From: Clostridiaceae bacterium
Lineage (GTDB): Bacteria; Bacillota; Clostridia; Peptostreptococcales; Natronincolaceae
Reading direction: 5' to 3'
DNA length: 64,000 nucleotides
Assembly: GCA_018432235.1 (NCBI GenBank)
Contig: JAHDLO010000019.1
Coordinates: 46,967-110,966, forward strand
Part shown: positions 8,695-17,400 of the stretch, piece by piece
Layout of the letters: the number at the start of each line of letters is the position of its first letter
How positions within the stretch are numbered: the stretch's first letter is position 1
Made by a program: the position numbers and the translations under genes
Notes under the pieces: generated by a model
Seen by the model: only the letters and a program-made list of their open reading frames with translations
The model's database searches: none
What the model was told of the DNA's origin: nothing

Positions 8695-9237
8695 ATGGTA
8701 AAGAAGCTATTAGCAGGTACAATTGTACTGGTTATATTAGGAGGAAGCACCACTGCAGTAATGGCAGGTCAGGTGGAAGCAGACTCTAAAAAAATAGATA
8801 ATCCCAATGTTGAAGAGGAAGCCGTGAAGAAGGGCTTTGAGGTGGTGACCCCTGATAGAGATATTACCACAAATAATGGGAATATTGTATTGGAGTTTGT
8901 AGCGCCTGAAGGGACGAAGGTTAACATACAGGTGTTTTTCAACACTAGCCTTGTGCAAAACAAAGAAAACTTTGTGTCCTCCCACGACCCTATCGATATC
9001 GAAATAGGTGCGCTTCAGAGGGGCTGGGCGGCGCTTGAGCTAAGAAGAGGTTTAAGTAAAATTGAGATATTAGCTACCTTGAAGGATGGAACTCAGGAGT
9101 CAGTGGTTCGTTATGTGACCGTAAGGAATCAAGAGGAGCTAAAGAAGCATATTGAGGATGCCATTAAGGATATACCGAATACATCATCTTCAAAGGTTAT
9201 AAAGAATATTACTAATTCAGGGAGCAGCAGACCATAG
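8695..9237 (+). CDS. Secreted protein of unknown function in the wal operon
   Basis: The start is the ATG at 8695, 7 bp after AGGAGG (an ATG at 8689 is too close). The protein of about 180 residues has a clear Sec signal peptide ending near TAVMAG. The mature part contains a beta-rich stretch (NIVLEFVAPEGTKVNIQVF) resembling an immunoglobulin-like fold and a low-complexity Ser/Asn tail. I do not recognise the family. Its position between walK and yycH, and a perfect WalR box in its promoter, suggest an extracytoplasmic accessory or target of WalRK. Confidence 0.75.
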   Translation: MVKKLLAGTIVLVILGGSTTAVMAGQVEADSKKIDNPNVEEEAVKKGFEVVTPDRDITTNNGNIVLEFVAPEGTKVNIQVFFNTSLVQNKENFVSSHDPIDIEIGALQRGWAALELRRGLSKIEILATLKDGTQESVVRYVTVRNQEELKKHIEDAIKDIPNTSSSKVIKNITNSGSSRP

Positions 9238-9254
9238 TTTTTGGAGTGAAGAAA

Positions 9255-10580
9255 ATGAGTAGGGAGAAAATAAAAACCTTTATATTGACTATATTGGTTG
9301 TAATGACTGTGTTGCTTACACAAAAAGTATGGTTCCAATCACCCTTTCAAAGCATTTCCTCCGATGTGATAGGCTTAGATAGCAATGCGCTTGATTTGGA
9401 GCAGGCTAGAAACAGCTTTGTCAGCCCCATCAGAGTCCTTATGGGCTTTGGGGGAGGGAGAAGCCTGAATCGCTTTTATAGTGTCCTGTCCTTTAATGAC
9501 ATTAAAAGCGCATGGCTGCTTTCAAAAAATGTGCTGGAGCCTTTTTTTGCAGGAGACCCTTATATAGAACTGGTAAGCAGTGATACCTACTATGAGAATA
9601 TGGCAAATCGTTTCATTGAGCTTGAATTTGGGGATAATATATCCTCTGTATTGGTTTCTTCTGTTTTTAATAAATCTGACAGCAAAATAATCAGAAATAT
9701 AAGAGAAATAAAGAAAATTATGATTCCCGCAAATAATACGGGAATTATCTACATTATAGGAAAAGATTCAAATTGCTTTAGGATTGTATTGGATAATTAC
9801 AGTAATGAGGAGCTTATTTCCTATATCAATGCATATGAGGCCGGTGATTTTGTAAAATATAATGCTGTTTTCTACTATGTCGGTAATTATCATGTGGTAA
9901 TGCCCTTGAGCATTAACATCCCCATGTCTCAAATCTATGTGGAAAGCGAAATAGATATCACCAACGATGCTCAGCTGGCAGAGAAATCCAGAAGCTTCTT
10001 CAGAAACATAGATTTTATTAAGACGATTAAAGAGACAACAGGAACAGTGGTTTACTTATATGGCTATGGTGAAAAGAGCCTAAGGATTAACAATAGAGGT
10101 AGATTGGAGTATAGAGAGGAATTTGACCCCGTACCCAGTACAAACGTAAAGAAGGCCCTGGATACAGCATTGATATATATGCACCAGCAGGGAGATATGG
10201 CAGACAATTTATTTCTAAGGGAAATTAAGGAGATTGAATATAAAGGGAGAAAAGGCTTTTCCTTTGGTTTTGGATATCATCTGGAGGGCTATCCGGTGTA
10301 TTTTAACAGCTCCGGAATGAGTAATGCAATCGAGATTGAGGTTGTAGGAAATCAAATCAGAGGCTATCGCACCTTTCTGAGGGAAAAAATGAATATACCG
10401 GCAGTTACGAAGCTGGAGCCAATTATATTGCCTCATAATTTAATAGAGATGATAATAGAAAACTACTTAGCGGAATCTGACGGCCTAGTAGACAGGGAAA
10501 GCGTAAGAACCGATGTACTAAAAAGCATCAGTGAAGTACAGTTGGTTTATTTCGATTCGATCAATCAGGATAAGCAGTAG
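9255..10580 (+). CDS. yycH: WalK regulator YycH (WalH), interrupted near its end by TAG
   Basis: YycH is a membrane-anchored extracytoplasmic modulator of WalK acting with YycI. The ATG at 9255 is 8 bp after GGAG, and an N-terminal membrane segment (FILTILVVMTVLLTQKVWF) is followed by a long extracytoplasmic region of YycH type. The reading frame stops at TAG (10578-10580) after ...YFDSINQDKQ. The same frame then continues for 31 sense codons that look like the normal C-terminus. A CAG to TAG change (Gln to stop) would explain this. The protein up to the stop is 441 residues, so most of the domain is present and it may still work. Sequencing error is possible. Confidence 0.85.
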   Translation: MSREKIKTFILTILVVMTVLLTQKVWFQSPFQSISSDVIGLDSNALDLEQARNSFVSPIRVLMGFGGGRSLNRFYSVLSFNDIKSAWLLSKNVLEPFFAGDPYIELVSSDTYYENMANRFIELEFGDNISSVLVSSVFNKSDSKIIRNIREIKKIMIPANNTGIIYIIGKDSNCFRIVLDNYSNEELISYINAYEAGDFVKYNAVFYYVGNYHVVMPLSINIPMSQIYVESEIDITNDAQLAEKSRSFFRNIDFIKTIKETTGTVVYLYGYGEKSLRINNRGRLEYREEFDPVPSTNVKKALDTALIYMHQQGDMADNLFLREIKEIEYKGRKGFSFGFGYHLEGYPVYFNSSGMSNAIEIEVVGNQIRGYRTFLREKMNIPAVTKLEPIILPHNLIEMIIENYLAESDGLVDRESVRTDVLKSISEVQLVYFDSINQDKQ

Positions 10581-10676
10581 CTCCTAGAGGCCGCATGGAG
10601 AATTAAAGTTAAAAATAATGTTTATTACTTTGACATATACAAGGGCAGGTTACTGGATAGCAGTCTTCTAAATTAA
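10581..10676 (+). pseudogene. yycH: C-terminal coding remnant of yycH beyond the in-frame TAG
   Basis: Directly after the TAG the same frame reads LLEAAWRIKVKNNVYYFDIY and ends in a natural TAA at 10674-10676, 13 bp before yycI. The AWRIKV..YYFD pattern is the sort of closing strand expected in this family (compare SWRIILQNGKTYYVEAL at the end of neighbouring YycI). It is therefore probably true coding sequence cut off by a nonsense codon. Confidence 0.65.
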
Positions 10677-10689
10677 TGGTGGTGGAATT

Positions 10690-11562
10690 ATGGATTGGTC
10701 AAAAGCAAAAAACATATTAATCATAGCTTTTATAGTGACCAACTTGCTATTAGTATTTTATCTGGGCAAGGATATGTACTCCGGCAGTGATCTACAAATA
10801 ATAAGTGATAAATATTTACAGGATGTTAAAGATCATTTAGAGGAAAACAACATTAGAATAAAGGGAAGTATCCCTAAGGAAATACTTTCAATGCCCCTTC
10901 TGATGGTAAAATATAGGCACATTGATCCGGAAGCAGCGGCAAAACAGTTTCTTGGTGAGAATTATACCCGAGTAAGAGAAGGCAGATATACAGCGGAGGA
11001 CAAGTCTCTTATGGTACTGGGGAATAAAAAGCTGGTATATAAAAATAATACCAGCGAAATAATCGACTATGGTATAGATGAGGATGAAGCAGAGGTACTG
11101 GCAACACAATTCCTTAAGGAGCAGAACCTTTACAGCAGTCAATTGGTTATGGAGCAGGTGTACTATGGCGTGGTTAAGGAGTTTGATGAGGTACCACTAT
11201 ATAAGCTAGTGTACCATCAAACCTACAAAAACCGTTTTTTGGGGGAAAGCTATATCAATGTCTATGTTAATTACCGCGGGGTTGTAGGAATGGAGGCATT
11301 GCTGCTGACTACTGAGAAGACACAACAGGCTAAATCCAAGATAATAACGGCATCGGATGCACTGTTAAGAAAAATGAGCGATATTATAAATGATAATCAA
11401 GGGGAAATATTAATCACTAAAATAGAGGTGGGTTATTATTTTAATCCTGAGGAAATTCAGCTGGCGGATTGGGAGAACATAGCGTCAGGAACAGCATTTC
11501 CCTCCTGGAGAATCATTCTTCAAAATGGAAAAACCTACTATGTAGAGGCTCTCGATAATTAA
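10690..11562 (+). CDS. yycI: WalK regulator YycI (WalI)
   Basis: This 290-residue protein begins MDWSKAKNILIIAFIVTNLL, the hallmark N-terminal membrane anchor of YycI, and continues as an extracytoplasmic domain ending PSWRIILQNGKTYYVEALDN. It is thought to pair with YycH in the membrane and control WalK activity. A GGTGGTGG ribosome site precedes the ATG. It is the last gene of the wal operon and is followed by a terminator. Confidence 0.9.
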   Translation: MDWSKAKNILIIAFIVTNLLLVFYLGKDMYSGSDLQIISDKYLQDVKDHLEENNIRIKGSIPKEILSMPLLMVKYRHIDPEAAAKQFLGENYTRVREGRYTAEDKSLMVLGNKKLVYKNNTSEIIDYGIDEDEAEVLATQFLKEQNLYSSQLVMEQVYYGVVKEFDEVPLYKLVYHQTYKNRFLGESYINVYVNYRGVVGMEALLLTTEKTQQAKSKIITASDALLRKMSDIINDNQGEILITKIEVGYYFNPEEIQLADWENIASGTAFPSWRIILQNGKTYYVEALDN

Positions 11563-11596
11563 ATTCGACAAAATAAGAGGATTTTTAAATACAAAG

Positions 11597-11632
11597 GTAG
11601 AAAGAGTAAAGTGGACTTTTTCTACTTTTTTT
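11597..11632 (+). terminator. Terminator of the wal operon
   Basis: Stem GTAGAAAGAGT/ACTTTTTCTAC (11 bp with one G-T pair), 7-nt loop, followed by a run of eight T. Confidence 0.85.
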
Positions 11633-11684
11633 TATGATGTTTTTTAATACCAAAAAATTACTGGTAAATACACAATAAAAATTA

Positions 11685-11713
11685 TTATCAAATCATTTAA
11701 GAAATGCTATAAT
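11685..11713 (+). promoter_or_regulatory. Probable sigma-A promoter of murA
   Basis: TTATCA, 17 bp, TATAAT (11708-11713). Transcription from here would give a leader of about 240 nt before murA. Confidence 0.5.
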
Positions 11714-11795
11714 GAAGACAAAATGTAAATTATGTTAAGTCTAGTTAATATAGAAACAAAGGATATCATCAAATAATTCGAAGGTGGTGAAGAAG

Positions 11796-11910
11796 CTGGC
11801 TAGTGCCTCGTCGTAGTTAAAACTTAGTTTTCATATAGGGAGGCGGAGGCGGAGGTCATATCGGGTAATATTCCGACCGACGACACGAAGCTATATGGAA
11901 ATTTAGCCAG
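11796..11910 (+). ncRNA. Structured leader RNA with a pseudoknot upstream of murA
   Basis: Read by eye, three mutually compatible helices form. The outer stem is CTGGCTA (11796-11802) with TAGCCAG (11904-11910). An inner helix pairs GTG-CC-TCGTCG (11803-11813) with CGACGACAC (11878-11886). CATATAG (11832-11838), inside that loop, pairs with CTATATG (11891-11897) outside it, giving a pseudoknot. A small hairpin TCGG/CCGA (11861-11876) and a purine-rich GGAGGCGGAGGCGGAGG repeat sit inside. I do not recognise it as a known riboswitch class. The 48 nt between it and the murA start hold no obvious terminator, so any control would more likely be on translation or RNA stability. Confidence 0.5.
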
Positions 11911-11958
11911 GGAATACCAAGGGTTTAATTGCGATGAGGTACTAGCGTAAGCGAAGGC

Positions 11959-13215
11959 ATGAATAAACTAATAATTGAGGGTGGACATAGACTACAAGGC
12001 GAAGTAGAAATTAGCGGATTTAAAAATGCAGCGGTTGCAATAATTCCTGCAACTGTTTTAGCAGGGGATACCTGCATAATAGAAAATTTACCGGAAATAA
12101 GTGACGTTAAAACGCTTTCAGAGATACTAATTGGGTTAGGGGCTACTGTAAGAGAATTGGGCCCTAAAGCCATAGAAGTAAATACCACCGGCATGACGGA
12201 GTGCTTTGCAGATTATGAAAGCGCAAAGGAGCTAAGGGCATCTTATTATCTTTTAGGGGCAGGCTTGGGAAGATTCAAAAAGGCAAGAGTTGTTTATCCG
12301 GGTGGCTGTTCAATAGGGACAAGACCAATAGATCAGCATATAAAGGGCTTTGAAGCCTTAGGGGCTAAAGTGACGATTGAGCATGGCATTATATCCGTAG
12401 AGGCTGACCGTCTGGTGGGAGCAGAAATATACATGGATGTTGTCAGTGTAGGGGCGACCATAAACATAATGCTGGCGGCCAGCAGGGCAGAGGGTATGAC
12501 AATCATCGAAAATGCAGCTAAGGAGCCCCATGTGGTGGATGTAGCCAATTTTTTAAATTGTTTAGGGGCGGACGTGAGAGGCGCCGGTACAGATGTTATT
12601 AAAATAAAGGGTGTACATGAGCTGAAGGGTTGTAATCACATGGTTATTCCTGACCAAATAGAGGCTGGCACCTATATGATAGCAGCAGCTGCTACAAAAG
12701 GGGACATTGTATTAAATAATGTGATACCAAAGCATCTAGAGGCAATAACAGCAAAGCTAAAGGAAATGGGCATTGAGATTATAGAAAACTGCGAATCTAT
12801 AAGGGTGGTTGCCAATTCACCCCTGAAGAACATAAATATAAAGACCTTGGTTTATCCTGGCTTTCCAACGGATTTACAGCAGCCAATGTCGAGTTTATTG
12901 ACGGTAGCCAATGGTACCAGTGTTGTAACAGAGACTATTTTTGAAGGTAGATTTAAGCATGTTGACGAGCTGAAGCGTATGGGAGCAAATATCAAGGTAG
13001 AGGGCAGAGTTGCTGTAATTAACGGCGTAGATAAGCTGATGGGCGCTAAGGTGAGTGCATCTGATTTAAGGGCAGGAGCTGCTTTGGTTGTTGCAGGGCT
13101 GGTTGCAGAGGGTGAAACAGAAATAGAAAATGTACACTTTGTAGACAGAGGCTATGATCAGTTGGAGGAAAAGCTGGTGAAATTAGGGGCAAGGGTCAGA
13201 CGAGTCAGCCTGTAA
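11959..13215 (+). CDS. murA: UDP-N-acetylglucosamine 1-carboxyvinyltransferase MurA
   Basis: MurA transfers enolpyruvate from PEP to UDP-GlcNAc, the first committed step of peptidoglycan synthesis in the cytoplasm. The 418-residue protein has the active-site Lys22-Asn23 in SGFKNAA and the PEP-reactive cysteine at 117 in [10 protein letters not shown], so it is predicted to be fosfomycin-sensitive. Length is typical. It follows the wal operon with its own promoter and long leader; grouping of wall-growth control (WalRK), precursor synthesis (MurA) and YycJ is common in this locus. Confidence 0.95.
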   Translation: MNKLIIEGGHRLQGEVEISGFKNAAVAIIPATVLAGDTCIIENLPEISDVKTLSEILIGLGATVRELGPKAIEVNTTGMTECFADYESAKELRASYYLLGAGLGRFKKARVVYPGGCSIGTRPIDQHIKGFEALGAKVTIEHGIISVEADRLVGAEIYMDVVSVGATINIMLAASRAEGMTIIENAAKEPHVVDVANFLNCLGADVRGAGTDVIKIKGVHELKGCNHMVIPDQIEAGTYMIAAAATKGDIVLNNVIPKHLEAITAKLKEMGIEIIENCESIRVVANSPLKNINIKTLVYPGFPTDLQQPMSSLLTVANGTSVVTETIFEGRFKHVDELKRMGANIKVEGRVAVINGVDKLMGAKVSASDLRAGAALVVAGLVAEGETEIENVHFVDRGYDQLEEKLVKLGARVRRVSL

Positions 13216-13259
13216 TATTTTCCCGTGGTATAAAGGATATTGCATTGGAGGCAATTTAA

Positions 13260-14060
13260 ATGGCGATACAGTTTTGTTCGCTTGCGAGCGGAAGCAGTGG
13301 CAATTGTCACTTTCTAACGGATGAAGAAAGCAGCATACTAATAGATGCCGGCTTAAGTGGGAAGCAGATACAGGGAAAGCTGCAGGAGATAAGCAAGGAC
13401 CCTAATCGGCTATCAGCAATATTGATAAGCCACGAGCATAGTGACCATATACAGGGGGCAGGAATTTTATCAAGACGCTTTAATATCCCGATATATGCAA
13501 ATGAAGGAACCTGGCTGGGGATGGAGTCAAAGCTGGGGAAGCTTTCATCTGAGAACATTAAGGTGTTCAATACCGCTAAATGCTTTAATATAGGTGATAT
13601 CCAGATTAAGCCCTATAGTATCTCACATGATGCAAATGAACCGGTGGGTTTTTGCCTTGAAGGACAGGGTATAAAAATAAGCATTGCCACTGACTTGGGA
13701 CATATGACGGAGGCCATAACCTCAGAAATCAAGGATTCGCATCTGGTGGTTTTAGAATCAAATCATGATGTGGAAATGTTGAAGGCTGGCAGTTATCCAT
13801 ACTACCTGAAACGCAGGATTTTGTCCAATGAAGGACATCTTTCCAATGATGCTGCCGGATATGCCATCGTGGACCTTGTAAAGCATAATGTCAAAAATGT
13901 ATTGCTGGCCCATCTTAGCAAGGAAAACAATTTTCCTGAGCTGGCTATGGCAACGGTAAAAAACATATTAGAATTCAATCAAATAAGCATAGGCAGGGAC
14001 TTAGTATTAGATCTTGCCCACCGAGATAGAGTCAGTCAAATGTACCAGTTCTGTAAATAA
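13260..14060 (+). CDS. walJ: Metallo-beta-lactamase-fold hydrolase YycJ/WalJ
   Basis: The 266-residue protein starts MAIQFCSLASGSSGNCHFL and carries the metal motif SHEHSDHIQG plus later His and Asp ligands (ATDLGHM, ESNHD, LAHLS). This is the YycJ group of metallo-beta-lactamase-fold nucleases that accompanies walRK in Firmicutes; members have been linked to DNA mismatch repair and coordination of division with replication. The ATG at 13260 follows GGAGG. It lies 44 bp after murA, probably in the same transcript. Confidence 0.9.
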   Translation: MAIQFCSLASGSSGNCHFLTDEESSILIDAGLSGKQIQGKLQEISKDPNRLSAILISHEHSDHIQGAGILSRRFNIPIYANEGTWLGMESKLGKLSSENIKVFNTAKCFNIGDIQIKPYSISHDANEPVGFCLEGQGIKISIATDLGHMTEAITSEIKDSHLVVLESNHDVEMLKAGSYPYYLKRRILSNEGHLSNDAAGYAIVDLVKHNVKNVLLAHLSKENNFPELAMATVKNILEFNQISIGRDLVLDLAHRDRVSQMYQFCK

Positions 14061-14100
14061 TAATGTCTTTAATATGAATTATTGAGCATATAATACATAT

Positions 14101-14156
14101 CAACCCATTAAAGGTAGTGTCCTTTTTAAAAAAATAAGGGCCTAGTATATGGGTTG
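14101..14156 (+). terminator. Nested inverted repeats after yycJ
   Basis: CAACCCAT (14101-14108) pairs with ATGGGTTG (14149-14156). Inside it, AAAGG/CCTTT forms a small hairpin followed by a TTTTTAAA stretch. It may end the murA-yycJ transcript or regulate the following htrA. Confidence 0.35.
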
Positions 14157-14194
14157 TTTGGTATGTAAATAATTAAACTATTGGAGGTGTGGTT

Positions 14195-15448
14195 ATGGAT
14201 TTTCGAGATGAGAACCAGAAGGATGAAAAAGAAGAAATGACAATAGATGATGAGTCTATTGAGAAAAGTGATTTTTTATATGACGAGCCGAAAGAGAGCG
14301 GCTATATCGAACCAATTCCGGATGAAAAACCCCCCACATATGTTGTTTATAAAAAGAGAAGTGGTTTAGGCTATTTAGCCACAGCTTTGATAGGGGCATT
14401 AATAGGTAGCTTAATCAGTATGGCGGTAATGGTGGTATACCTACCTGAAATAATGAATTTTAGAGGACTTTACATAGGTGGAAATACAGAAAACATCACG
14501 ATAACGCCTATAACCGATTTGACGGTATATTCAGCCGTTGCCAGAAAAGCAATGTCGTCGGTGGTAGGAATTACCTCAATGACTTTGCAAAGGAGCATCT
14601 TCGGTACTGTAAGGTCTCCCATAACAGGGACTGGAGTCATAGTGGACAGCAGGGGATATATATTGACCAATTCTCATGTGGTGGCAGACGGAGATGCCCA
14701 AGAGGTAAAGGTTATACTATATGACGGCAAGGAGCTGTCGGCAGAGGTGGTCTGGCAGGAGAAAAGCCTTGATCTAGCAATAATAAAGGTAAATGCCGCT
14801 AATCTACCTGTAGCAGAGCTGGGGGACAGCGATGAACTGGAGGTTGGAGAAATAGCAATAGCTATAGGAAATCCTCTTGGTTTAAATTTTGAAAGGACCT
14901 TAACCCAAGGTGTAATAAGCGGCCTAAACAGAACTATTCCGATTTCCAGCACAGGCACCGAGACAATAGAAAACCTTGTGCAGACGGATGCTTCAATAAA
15001 CCCCGGCAACAGCGGCGGACCATTGTTAAATGCCAGGGGTCAAGTGATCGGCATAAATACAGCAAAAATCAGCACCGGTGAAGGCTTGGGTTTTGCCATT
15101 CCAATTAATACTGCCAAGCCGATAGTGGACCAAATCATGGAAAAGGGAGAATTTAAAAGAGTATACTTAGGCATTAGAGGTGTTGAAGTGGAGGTAATCG
15201 AAAGCACCACAGGCACAGAGCTGCAGGCGGAGTACGGTATCTATATCGTGGAGATTATACCTGGCACCCCGGCAGAGGACTATGGACTAAGGGCTGGAGA
15301 TGTCATTCAAAAGGTTCAGGATGTCACAATAAAATCAATGGGAGCACTGCAAAAGGAGTTGTATAAATATAGACCTGGGGACAAGGTGTTGGTCACCTAT
15401 ATGAGAAATGGCAGAGAAGAAAAGACAGAGGTTACCTTTGTTGAATAG
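14195..15448 (+). CDS. htrA: HtrA/DegP-type membrane serine protease (first copy)
   Basis: The protein of about 417 residues has an acidic cytoplasmic N-terminus, one membrane segment (about 62-83, ALIGALIGSLISMAVMVVYL), a trypsin-like domain with triad His (TNSHVVADG), Asp (SLDLAIIKV) and Ser (NPGNSGGPL), and one C-terminal PDZ domain. It should degrade or refold damaged extracytoplasmic proteins. The ATG at 14195 is 7 bp from GGAGG and is preferred over the GTG at 14189. A close paralog lies about 0.5 kb downstream. HtrA next to walRK-yycJ is typical of Firmicutes. Confidence 0.93.
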   Translation: MDFRDENQKDEKEEMTIDDESIEKSDFLYDEPKESGYIEPIPDEKPPTYVVYKKRSGLGYLATALIGALIGSLISMAVMVVYLPEIMNFRGLYIGGNTENITITPITDLTVYSAVARKAMSSVVGITSMTLQRSIFGTVRSPITGTGVIVDSRGYILTNSHVVADGDAQEVKVILYDGKELSAEVVWQEKSLDLAIIKVNAANLPVAELGDSDELEVGEIAIAIGNPLGLNFERTLTQGVISGLNRTIPISSTGTETIENLVQTDASINPGNSGGPLLNARGQVIGINTAKISTGEGLGFAIPINTAKPIVDQIMEKGEFKRVYLGIRGVEVEVIESTTGTELQAEYGIYIVEIIPGTPAEDYGLRAGDVIQKVQDVTIKSMGALQKELYKYRPGDKVLVTYMRNGREEKTEVTFVE

Positions 15449-15463
15449 TGATATTATAAATAC

Positions 15464-15497
15464 AAGGGGTGCATATCGATAGGCATATGCATCCCTT
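15464..15497 (+). terminator. Terminator after the first htrA
   Basis: A 13-bp imperfect stem AAGGGGTGCATAT/ATATGCATCCCTT with an 8-nt loop follows the htrA stop. The U-run is short. Confidence 0.6.
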
Positions 15498-15678
15498 TGT
15501 CAACTAAGTGATTCCTATTACTGACTCTAACATGCAATGTATACCCCTTGGAACTGGAAGTTTTGGCTTTGCAAAAAATACGTCATCTTTAATATTCAAA
15601 TTTCGCAGCTAAATGTATGAAGCTTTAAATAAAAACAATAATAGTATTAGAGAGACTTAAATTTTGGAGTGAAGCCCT

Positions 15679-15846
15679 ATGTACGTTGTCTGCTATAAGC
15701 ACCTAGAGGATGCAATAGACGAGTTTATAGAGGTATATGAGCAGCCGCCTGACTTATATGAGCTGGATAAAACCTCCTTTGGCGAATGGACAAAGCCAAA
15801 CTATTGTGATTTCTGTGAAAAGAAACCTAAATACCTAATTGTATAG
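15679..15846 (+). CDS. CxxH/CxxC mini-protein (BA_5709 family type)
   Basis: A 55-residue reading frame starts at the ATG 15679 after TTGGAGTGAAG. It begins MYVVCYKHLEDAIDEF, giving the CxxH motif, and has YCDFCEKKP near the end, giving CxxC. These four residues likely bind a metal ion. This small family is regularly found beside htrA and rlmH in Firmicutes, which matches its position here. Function is unknown. Confidence 0.85.
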   Translation: MYVVCYKHLEDAIDEFIEVYEQPPDLYELDKTSFGEWTKPNYCDFCEKKPKYLIV

Positions 15847-15870
15847 CCGAGGATAGCCTCGGTTTTTTTA
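15847..15870 (+). terminator. Terminator after the CxxH/CxxC gene
   Basis: CCGAGG/CCTCGG stem with ATAG loop directly after the stop codon, followed by seven T. Confidence 0.85.
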
Positions 15871-15922
15871 TATTTTTTAAAATCATTTAAGGTTGTTTTA
15901 AGGATTAGGCTGTAGAATAGAA

Positions 15923-15938
15923 CTATACTTCAGTATAG
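15923..15938 (+). promoter_or_regulatory. Palindromic operator-like site before the second htrA
   Basis: CTATACT-TC-AGTATAG is a perfect 7-bp inverted repeat 50 bp before the second htrA start. No such site precedes the first copy, so the paralogs may be regulated differently. The binding protein is unknown. Confidence 0.35.
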
Positions 15939-15987
15939 AGCAATTATTTATAAGGGCATTAAATCATAAATGAATGGAGGTATTTTT

Positions 15988-17256
15988 ATGGATTTTAAGG
16001 ATAATATGGATGAGAAAATAGAAGCAGTCGATCTCAATGAAGAAGGTAAGAACGAAGCTGTAGAGGAAGGTGATGCTTGCCTTGGTTCAACAGAGGATGT
16101 ACCGGAGCTTAAGACCTTTACTGGAACGGTCAATATTCCCGAGGTTGACGATCGTAAAAAAAGGCGTGGGAAGGGTGTAATAGCAATCGCCTTGATAGGC
16201 GCCATAATCGGAAGCTTGCTTAGCATGGCGGTGATGGTGACATTTCTTCCAGAAATAATGGCCTTTAGGGGAGTAAATCTATCCGGAGGTAATGGTGACG
16301 GCATTACGATAGAGTCCACCACTGATCTTACGGTATATTCAGCAGTAGCTAAAAAGGCGATGTCCTCAGTCGTGGGAATAACAACTATAACACTGCAGAG
16401 GACGCTATTTGGAACAACAAGGGCACCAGTAGTAGGAACCGGGGTAATAGTAGACAGTAGAGGCTATATACTTACTAACTCTCATGTGGTGGCTGACGGA
16501 GAGGCAGAGGAGGTAAAGGTGGTCTTATACGATGGCAGGGAGCTGCCGGCAGAGGTTGTGTGGCAGGAAAAAAGCTTGGACCTGGCAATTGTAAAGGTTG
16601 ATGCAGCAGACCTTCCTGTGGCAGAGCTGGGAGACAGCGACGGACTGGAGGTTGGTGAAATTGCCATAGCCATAGGCAATCCTCTTGGCTTCAATTTTGA
16701 AAGAACCCTGACTCAAGGTGTAATCAGTGGTCTTAACAGGACGATACCTATTTCAAGTACAGGAACTGAGACAATAGAAAACCTGATACAAACAGACGCC
16801 TCTATAAACCCTGGTAACAGTGGCGGTCCACTATTGAACTCAAAAGGACAGGTAATCGGCATAAACACTGCAAAAATCAGCAGTGGCGAGGGTTTGGGTT
16901 TTGCTATACCCATTAATACTGCAAAGCCTATAGTGGATCAGATTATAGAAAAGGGCGAATTTACACGGGTATATCTGGGCATCAGAGGTGTAGAGGTGGA
17001 GGTTATAGAGAGTTCAACCGGCACAAAGCTGCAGGCAGATCATGGTATATACATCGTTGAAATAGTGGCTGATACACCGGCTGAGGAATATGGTCTAAGA
17101 GCAGGGGATGTCATACAAAAGGTTAACGATGCAGAAATCAAGTCGATGGGTGGCCTGCAAAAGGAGCTCTATAAATACAGACCAGGAGACAAGGTGACGG
17201 TAACCTATATGAGAAACGGACAGCAGGAGACTGTGGAAATTACTTTTAGAGAATAG
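15988..17256 (+). CDS. htrA: HtrA/DegP-type membrane serine protease (second copy)
   Basis: This protein of about 422 residues has the same layout as its upstream paralog: acidic N-terminus, membrane segment (IALIGAIIGSLLSMAVMV), protease domain with His (SHVVADGE), Asp (SLDLAIVKV) and Ser (NPGNSGGPL), then PDZ. Long stretches of the protease and PDZ domains are identical between copies while the N-terminal cytoplasmic parts differ. This points to tandem duplication with divergence of the cytoplasmic segment. The ATG at 15988 is 7 bp after GGAGG; the ATG at 15970 lies before the ribosome site. Confidence 0.93.
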   Translation: MDFKDNMDEKIEAVDLNEEGKNEAVEEGDACLGSTEDVPELKTFTGTVNIPEVDDRKKRRGKGVIAIALIGAIIGSLLSMAVMVTFLPEIMAFRGVNLSGGNGDGITIESTTDLTVYSAVAKKAMSSVVGITTITLQRTLFGTTRAPVVGTGVIVDSRGYILTNSHVVADGEAEEVKVVLYDGRELPAEVVWQEKSLDLAIVKVDAADLPVAELGDSDGLEVGEIAIAIGNPLGFNFERTLTQGVISGLNRTIPISSTGTETIENLIQTDASINPGNSGGPLLNSKGQVIGINTAKISSGEGLGFAIPINTAKPIVDQIIEKGEFTRVYLGIRGVEVEVIESSTGTKLQADHGIYIVEIVADTPAEEYGLRAGDVIQKVNDAEIKSMGGLQKELYKYRPGDKVTVTYMRNGQQETVEITFRE

Positions 17257-17264
17257 TTAAAACG

Positions 17265-17300
17265 AAGGCCCTCAGCTTGTCCTTAGACAATGAGGGTCTT
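17265..17300 (+). terminator. Terminator after the second htrA
   Basis: AAGGCCCTCA-gc-TTGTC, CTTA loop, GACAATGAGGGTCTT form a long stem ending in a short T run. Confidence 0.65.
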
Positions 17301-17400
17301 TAATTATCAGAAGGCCAAATCAGCTTAATCTAGGTGATGCCCAGTAATACAGCCGTGACGCTGTAAATATAGAATAGAATAAATAAGTTTGCATGGAGCT

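Noticed and set aside
10578..10580. TAG in yycH as a pyrrolysine codon
   Set aside because: No pyl genes are in the window, YycH is not a methylamine enzyme, and one C-to-T change from CAG explains the stop better.
11796..11910. c-di-AMP (ydaO), glmS ribozyme or T-box in the murA leader
   Set aside because: None of the conserved blocks I know for these classes is present; the T-box TGGNACCGCG motif and the glmS core are absent.
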